DNA of 36,881 nt, from NCBI GenBank assembly GCA_002327965.1, contig DCVB01000007.1, forward strand, positions 18,087 to 54,967, read 5' to 3'. Under the pieces are notes generated by a model. It did not search any database and was not told the origin of the DNA. It saw only the letters and a list, made by a program, of their open reading frames with translations. Positions within the stretch are counted from its first letter, which is position 1. Each line of letters starts with the position of its first letter. Shown here in pieces: positions 33,100 through 36,881 of this stretch. Position numbers and translations under genes: made by a program. Source of the stretch: Candidatus Aminicenantes bacterium UBA2199. Lineage in GTDB: Bacteria; Acidobacteriota; Aminicenantia; UBA2199.

Positions 33100-33957
33100 T
33101 TACAGCTGGTCGTAGGGTAGAGCGAACGTGTCGCCCAGGGTGATGTCCCCGGTCTTCAGCCCCTTGGTGAACCAGCGCACGCGCTGCGCCGACGTGCCGT
33201 GGGTGAAGGCGTCGGGGACGACGTAGCCCTGCTGCTGCTTCATGATGCGGTCGTCGCCCACCGCCGAGGCGGCGTTCATCCCCTCCTCCACGTCGCCCTC
33301 CTCCAGGATTTTCTTCATTCTCTGGGCGTGGTGGGCCCAGACGCCGGCGAGGAAATCGGCCTGCAGTTCCAGGCGCACCAGCATCTGGTTGGCCCGGACC
33401 TGGCTCAAGCCCCGCGCCTTCTGCTGGTACTGGTCCATGACGCCCAGCTGGGTCTGCACGTGGTGGCCGACCTCGTGGGCGATGACGTAGGCCCAGGCGA
33501 AGTCGCCGCGCGCGCCCAGGCGCTGCTGCATTTCCTGGAAAAAGCTGAGGTCGATGTACACGGTTTCGTCGCCGGAGCAGTAAAAGGGGCCGGTGGCCGA
33601 CTGGGCGTAGCCGCAGGCCGACTGGGTGGCCCGGCTGAACAGGACCAGCTTGGGCTCGCGGTAGCGCTCGCCGGCCTGCTGGAAGATATGGTTCCAGACG
33701 TCCTCGGTGTCGGCCAGGATGACGCCGACGAACTCGCCGAGCTCCCGGTCCTCCTGGCTCAGCGCCTGCGCCTGCTCCCCGCCCGCCGGCGGGGCGGTCT
33801 GCAGGTTCTGCATGACCTCCTGGGGATCGCCGCCCAGCAGCAGGACGATGACGGCCAGGGCGATGGCGCCCAGGCCGCCGCCGACGGCCGCCTGCCGCCC
33901 GGTCAGGCCGCGGCGGTCCTCGACGTTATCACTGACTCTTCTTCCTTTCCAGCGCAT
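33100..33957 (-). CDS. ypfJ: Neutral zinc metallopeptidase-like protein YpfJ
   Basis: The product is 285 residues and follows the YpfJ/Zn_peptidase family from end to end. It starts MRWKGRRVSDNVEDRRG, has one membrane helix (~26-42), then the conserved SACGYAQSATGPFYCSGDETVYIDLSFF region (broken here as SACGYAQSATGPFYC and DETVYIDLSFF). The zinc motif is HEVGHHVQ (~162), with LELQADFLAGVWAHHA supplying the third ligand. No substrate is established for the family. The start has AAGGAG 8 nt upstream. It is convergent with the TPR gene, 9 nt away, and divergent in time from the DUF2177 gene upstream, since it has its own promoter-like sequence. Confidence 0.95.
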   Translation of the reverse strand: MRWKGRRVSDNVEDRRGLTGRQAAVGGGLGAIALAVIVLLLGGDPQEVMQNLQTAPPAGGEQAQALSQEDRELGEFVGVILADTEDVWNHIFQQAGERYREPKLVLFSRATQSACGYAQSATGPFYCSGDETVYIDLSFFQEMQQRLGARGDFAWAYVIAHEVGHHVQTQLGVMDQYQQKARGLSQVRANQMLVRLELQADFLAGVWAHHAQRMKKILEEGDVEEGMNAASAVGDDRIMKQQQGYVVPDAFTHGTSAQRVRWFTKGLKTGDITLGDTFALPYDQL

Positions 33958-33987
33958 GGCTTTTCTCCTTGCGTGTTTTCATCGCGA

Positions 33988-34016
33988 ATCATGGTATAAT
34001 TTCCCCGGGCCGTCAA
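33988..34016 (-). promoter_or_regulatory. Sigma-70-like promoter for ypfJ
   Basis: Minus strand TTGACG (34016-34011, 5/6), 17-nt spacer, CATGAT (33993-33988, 4/6). The start would be near 33981, with a ~24-nt leader that includes AAGGAG. Confidence 0.35.
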
Positions 34017-34045
34017 CACGGAGAGGCCGGGGATGGCCGGCCGGG

Positions 34046-34459
34046 TCAATTCCTGAGCAGCCAGCGGCCGATCAGCGCCGAACAGGCGGAGACCGTCCCT
34101 CCCAGCACCGCTCCCCAGCCCAGGTCGACGACGGTCACCGTCAGCGGCCAATCCTTCAGCGTGGCCAGGTTGGTCAGGTCGTAGGTGGCGTAGGCGATCA
34201 GGCCGAACAGCGCCCCGCGCCAGAGCGCCTGCAGCGCCCCGCCCGCGCCCAGTGCCGGCGCGACGACGAAGATCTGCAGGCCGGCGATGAACAGCAGGTA
34301 GAACAGGATGGCCGCCCACCAGGTGACCTTGGGGCTGAGCAGCTCCCCGAGCTGCTGGCGGTAGAAGTTCTTCGCCACCAGCCCCAGCCAGACCATGTCG
34401 ATGAGAAAGAAAACCGCCAGGGTGGCCAGGTACAGCAGAACCGTGTTTTTAAGTGTCAT
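34046..34459 (-). CDS. DUF2177 family membrane protein
   Basis: The product is 137 residues with four predicted membrane helices (~6-26, 47-67, 79-98, 112-132). The first contains the family-typical LAVFFLIDMVWLGLVAKNFY, and the third has FGLIAYATYDLTNLATLKDWP, which I recognise from DUF2177 proteins. Function of the family is unknown to me; it is sometimes found beside photolyase or cyclopropane-fatty-acid genes, none of which are here. GGAGG lies 6 nt before the ATG at 34459; the frame is open to 34471. A repeat element separates it from the Gly-rich protein upstream. Confidence 0.9.
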   Translation of the reverse strand: MTLKNTVLLYLATLAVFFLIDMVWLGLVAKNFYRQQLGELLSPKVTWWAAILFYLLFIAGLQIFVVAPALGAGGALQALWRGALFGLIAYATYDLTNLATLKDWPLTVTVVDLGWGAVLGGTVSACSALIGRWLLRN

Positions 34460-34493
34460 GCTTGCCTCCATTCGTGGAAGATGTCAAGGTTCA

Positions 34494-34531
34494 TTCGTGA
34501 CGCGTAACGCGTGACGCGTGACGCGGGAAGA
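34494..34531. repeat. cgtgacg heptamer array, second copy
   Basis: ttcgtga, then heptamers cgcgtaa, cgcgtga, cgcgtga and a partial unit, then gggaagaa. It has the same brackets as 16206-16239 with variant units. It lies just upstream of the DUF2177 gene and forms the left half of a composite element whose right half is at 34603-34637. Confidence 0.7.
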
Positions 34532-34602
34532 AACAAGAATGCAGCAATTCGGGGCAGGGCAGGAAATGAGCCGGAAAATCAACCGAAAATTTCTCTTCTT
34601 CT

Positions 34603-34637
34603 TCCCTGTCCCCTGTACCCTGAACCCTGACCCCTGT
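34603..34637 (-). repeat. Heptamer CCC array; G-quadruplex-forming on the minus strand after a stop codon
   Basis: Five 7-bp units tccctgt, cccctgt, accctga, accctga, cccctgt. On the minus strand these give five G-runs (GGGG or GGG) with 3-4-nt loops, starting 2 nt after the stop codon of the Gly-rich protein gene. A ttcttcttc stretch precedes it, as at 16270-16280. Confidence 0.75.
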
Positions 34638-34912
34638 TATTTGCCCAGGGCCTTCTTGACGGCGCCGACGATGGCCAGCAGCACGCCGCCGCCCACGCCG
34701 CCGCTGAGCACGTTGGAGACGATGCTGCTCAGGTCGCCGCTGCCGGCAGCCGGGGCCATGCCCAGCAGGCCGAGCAGCAGGCCGCCCAGGCCGCCGCCCA
34801 GGATGCCGACGATGGAGTTGCCGATGGTGCCCAGGGACAGTTTTTTCATCAGGGCGCCGGCGCCGTTGCCGCCCAGCGCGCCGCTGACCAGCTGAATGAT
34901 GAGATGAAGCAT
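34637..34912 (-). CDS. Small glycine-rich hydrophobic membrane protein
   Basis: The product is 91 residues, nearly all hydrophobic or Gly/Ala, with two likely membrane segments: SIVGILGGGLGGLLLGLLGM and GGVGGGVLLAIVGAV. It starts LHLIIQLVSGALGGNGAGAL and ends in a short basic tail KKALGK. I know similar unnamed proteins in several phyla but no function. The GxxxG-rich helices suggest tight helix packing or oligomer formation. AAAGGAGGG precedes the start. Its stop codon shares a base with the heptamer array that follows. Confidence 0.85.
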   Translation of the reverse strand: MLHLIIQLVSGALGGNGAGALMKKLSLGTIGNSIVGILGGGLGGLLLGLLGMAPAAGSGDLSSIVSNVLSGGVGGGVLLAIVGAVKKALGK

Positions 34913-34995
34913 GGGATCCCTCCTTTAAGTGAAATGTGGATATTATGAAATGACAGAGAATGATAATCAAGAGGCGCGGGAAATTTATGGTGAAT

Positions 34996-35075
34996 GGGCG
35001 ATGGGCGAGAGGCGAGGGGCTAGAGGGAAGAAAGGCAGTCGGCGTAAGGTTCGGGGCGTAAGGCGTAAGGTGGAA
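34996..35075 (+). repeat. Two heptamer arrays (gggcgat and ggcgtaa families)
   Basis: Units at 34996-35023 are gggcgat, gggcgag, aggcgag, gggctag. At 35034-35075 they are ggcagtc, ggcgtaa, ggttcgg, ggcgtaa, ggcgtaa, ggtggaa, in perfect 7-bp phase. The second array ends in ggtggaagaa, like the cgtgacg arrays. No gene is visible. Confidence 0.7.
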
Positions 35076-35090
35076 GAATGATATTAATAG

Positions 35091-35351
35091 GACTTAAATT
35101 CCAAATCACAAGCACCAAATTCCAAATAAATTCCAAATTCCAATCCCCTGACGGGACTTTGACCCAAACGAAGAAAACACAATTGCAAGGAGCTTGCGTT
35201 TTGGAAATTGGAATTTGAAATTTTGATATTGTTTGTTATTTGGAATTTGGCATTTGGAATTTAAGTCTTCGTATTACAGTTTTCTGACCGTCAACCGTCT
35301 ACCGTAAACCGATTTCAAATCGTGGCAATCACCGTCCACCGCAAACCGAGA
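35091..35351 (-). repeat. Composite heptamer-repeat element, copy D (reverse orientation)
   Basis: Its reverse complement repeats the modules of 30851-31140. It holds accgtca/accgtct/accgtaa/accgatt units (35287-35314), gaagacttaaattcc (read in reverse), ccaaatt heptamers on both sides, and the conserved core at 35163-35208 containing gcaaggagcttgc. The ccaaatt arrays left of the core and ttggaat arrays right of it are complementary, so the element could fold into a long hairpin. A further accgtcc, accgcaa, accgaga array follows at 35331-35351. Confidence 0.8.
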
Positions 35352-35420
35352 TCATTTTGCCCTTTCAGCTTGTCTTTTTTTCCGCGTCAGGCAATGCGCG
35401 GTACGTGTCGGGCGTCGCGA

Positions 35421-35449
35421 TTGAAATTAGTCGGCAACTATGTTAATTT
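35421..35449 (+). promoter_or_regulatory. Sigma-70-like promoter of the FHA-GGDEF genes
   Basis: TTGAAA (35421-35426, 5/6), 17-nt spacer, TAATTT (35444-35449, 4/6). The start near 35456 lies after an in-frame ATG at 35440 and before GGAG and the ATG at 35473, supporting the latter. Confidence 0.4.
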
Positions 35450-35472
35450 GGATCAAATGGAGCCGGCACGAA

Positions 35473-36411
35473 ATGGCTGATCTCTACGAAGAAACGATCT
35501 TTGACCGCAAGCTGATCCCCGCCGTCGACGGGATGGCCAAGGGCGAGCAATCGATCGTGCTGACCGTCATCGCCGGCAGCGAGGTCGACTTCGGCAAGCA
35601 CTTCGTCCTGGAGCGCAAGCGCACGGGGATCGGCCGCGAGAAGGTCAACGACATCGCCCTGAGCGATGGCAAGGTCAGCAAGGCGCACTGCGAGATTTCG
35701 GTGATCCGCAGCCCCCGGGGGATTGAGCAGATCGGCATCCTCGACCTGGACTCCACCAACGGCACCTATGTCAACGGTGAGCCGGTGGTGCAGGCGACGC
35801 TCAAGGCCGGCGACAAGATCCAGGCCGGCGGCACCGTCCTGCAGTTGAGCTACAGCGACGAGATCGAGAGGGAGTACCACGCCAAGCTCTTCGATTTCGC
35901 CGCCCGCGACGCCCTGACCGGCATGTACAACAAGCGCTTCGTCGTCAACGAGCTGGAGAACTACTGCCGCATCGCCCGGCGCAGCCAGCGCGCCTTCAGC
36001 GTCATCCTGATCGATATCGACGATTTCAAGCAGATCAACGACCGCTACGGCCATTTGTCGGGCGACGAGTACCTGAAGCACATGGCGGGGCTGATTCGTG
36101 ACACGCTCCGCGACCAGGACATTGCCGGCCGCATCGGCGGCGAGGAATTCCTGGTCGTCCTGCCCGAGACCGCCATCGACGGTGCCATGCAGCTGGCGGT
36201 GCGCCTGCGCAAGCGCGTCGAGGAGTTCGTCCTGCCCTTGCAGGGCCAGGACGTCCGCACCACCATCAGTGCCGGGGTCTGCCAGTACCAGCGGGGCATG
36301 AAGGATGTCAAGGAACTGTTGGACCTGGCCGACCATGCCCTGTACGAGGCCAAGCGGTCGGAAAAGAACAAGGTGATGCGCGTTTCCATTCCCACCGCTG
36401 GCGAGGATTGA
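35473..36411 (+). CDS. FHA-GGDEF diguanylate cyclase
   Basis: The product is 312 residues and cytoplasmic. A ~35-residue N-terminal stretch precedes an FHA domain (~45-125: GREKVNDIALSD, VSKAHCEI, DSTNGTYVNG), which binds phosphothreonine. The cyclase domain (~140-305) begins AARDALTGMYNKRF and has active RIGGEEF, with the inhibitory RxxD site (RDQD) five residues before it. So c-di-GMP synthesis may be triggered by a Ser/Thr-phosphorylated partner and feedback-inhibited. No Ser/Thr kinase is in the window. GGAG lies 10 nt before the ATG at 35473. The next gene is a close duplicate, 66 nt downstream. Confidence 0.94.
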   Translation: MADLYEETIFDRKLIPAVDGMAKGEQSIVLTVIAGSEVDFGKHFVLERKRTGIGREKVNDIALSDGKVSKAHCEISVIRSPRGIEQIGILDLDSTNGTYVNGEPVVQATLKAGDKIQAGGTVLQLSYSDEIEREYHAKLFDFAARDALTGMYNKRFVVNELENYCRIARRSQRAFSVILIDIDDFKQINDRYGHLSGDEYLKHMAGLIRDTLRDQDIAGRIGGEEFLVVLPETAIDGAMQLAVRLRKRVEEFVLPLQGQDVRTTISAGVCQYQRGMKDVKELLDLADHALYEAKRSEKNKVMRVSIPTAGED

Positions 36412-36477
36412 CGAAGGCGGCGGCCGCGGTTTGGCGGGGCCTGCGCGAAAATACATGCAAGGGGTAGATAGGAGCCG

Positions 36478-36881
36478 ATGACGGAACTGTTCGATGAAAC
36501 GATCTGCGACCGGGTCATGGTCCCGCCGGCGGGCAAGGGTGAAAAGGACGGGCGCGCCATCATGCTGGTCATCATTGCCGGGGGCGAGATCGATTTCGGC
36601 AGGCACTTCGTCCTGGAGAAGGACGAGGTAACGCTCGGCCGCGGAAGCGGTAACGACGTCCGCATCCACGACGGCAAGATCTCCAAAAAGCACTGCGCCC
36701 TGTCGATCGTCAGCGGCCGCGGGGGCGTCGAGCGCATCGGCATCCGCGACCTGGGCACGACCAACGGCACGTACGTCAACGGCGAGCCGGTCACCCAGGC
36801 CACGCTGAAGGCCGGCGACAAGATCCAGGTCGGCGACACCGTGCTGCAGCTCAGCTACGGCGACGAGATCGAGAGGGAATA
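36478..36881 (+). CDS. FHA-domain protein, tandem paralogue of the FHA-GGDEF cyclase (3' end outside window)
   Basis: The visible 134 codons start MTELFDETICDRVMVPPAGK and align along their whole length with the upstream gene (MADLYEETIFDRKLIP). They cover the FHA domain: LGRGSGNDVRIHDGKISKKH and TTNGTYVNGEP. The window ends at QLSYGDEIERE, the junction to the GGDEF domain in the first copy, so a cyclase domain probably follows but is not seen. GGAG lies 3-4 nt before the ATG, closer than usual. The FHA ligand-contact residues (R, S/K-H, N) are retained. Confidence 0.9.
   Translation, partial: MTELFDETICDRVMVPPAGKGEKDGRAIMLVIIAGGEIDFGRHFVLEKDEVTLGRGSGNDVRIHDGKISKKHCALSIVSGRGGVERIGIRDLGTTNGTYVNGEPVTQATLKAGDKIQVGDTVLQLSYGDEIERE

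Noticed and set aside
33090..33100. Bidirectional terminator between the convergent TPR gene and ypfJ
   Set aside because: Only nine bases separate the stops, and there is no hairpin with a T-run.
30851..35351. CRISPR array
   Set aside because: The repeats are 6-7 bp units in degenerate tandem without 25-40-bp spacers of equal length, and no cas gene is present.

Overview
The window reads as one contig piece of a high-GC, Gram-negative, uncultured-type bacterium. Signal peptides, lipoboxes and strong Shine-Dalgarno sites are common, and coding is dense on both strands. Protein types (DUF4388-TPR protein, DUF2891, REC-first multi-PAS kinases, FHA-GGDEF enzymes, a short WV-P-LIVLVRG peptide) would fit Acidobacteriota or Candidatus Aminicenantes relatives. 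That placement is inference; there is no rRNA, tRNA or marker gene here to fix it.

Layout. (1) 1-5361, minus strand: a coiled-coil membrane protein with its own promoter, then an operon PAS protein - secreted protein - arfB, then a membrane sensor kinase. (2) 5485-8910, plus strand: a sigma-54 (NtrC-type) regulator divergent from that kinase, then a cluster with a secreted HExxH protein, an internally duplicated protein, a 51-codon ORF and a short cysteine-containing peptide. A sigma-54-like site precedes this cluster. (3) 8912-20245, minus strand: five signalling genes in a row (dCache-PAS4-histidine kinase, single-domain receiver, two large REC-PAS4-HisKA_2 kinases, REC-PAS-HK-REC hybrid). 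(4) 20585-26701, plus strand: a tight c-di-GMP operon with an unknown protein, REC-HD-GYP, membrane kinase, PilZ, GAF-GAF-GGDEF and zinc ribbon-PilZ, facing a convergent REC-HD-GYP gene. (5) 27882-30640: a DUF2891 protein and a BNR-repeat lipoprotein. (6) 30644-35350: a ~4 kb block (DUF4388/J-like/TPR protein, ypfJ, two small membrane proteins) flanked by inverted copies of a composite repeat, next to a truncated membrane-protein remnant. (7) 35421-36881: two tandem FHA-GGDEF genes, the second cut by the window edge.

Functionally this is a signalling island. There are six histidine kinases, four stand-alone or output receivers, two HD-GYP phosphodiesterase candidates, two complete GGEEF cyclases, the FHA half of a third cyclase-like gene, and two PilZ receptors with intact binding motifs. 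Phosphorelay probably feeds c-di-GMP turnover.

The least explained material is between genes. Intergenic spaces carry mosaics of degenerate 7-bp (sometimes 6-bp) tandem repeats from several families (accgtct, ccaaatt, cgtgacg, accctga, ggcgtaa). They are organised into at least two recurrent composite elements. One recurs three times (1-80, 30851-31168, 35091-35351) with a conserved ~46-bp core in the two complete copies. The other lies 3' of two minus-strand genes and places a G-quadruplex-forming GGG-N3/4 array a few bases after the stop codon. A different palindromic repeat has been inserted in frame into a kinase ATPase domain (13682-13790).
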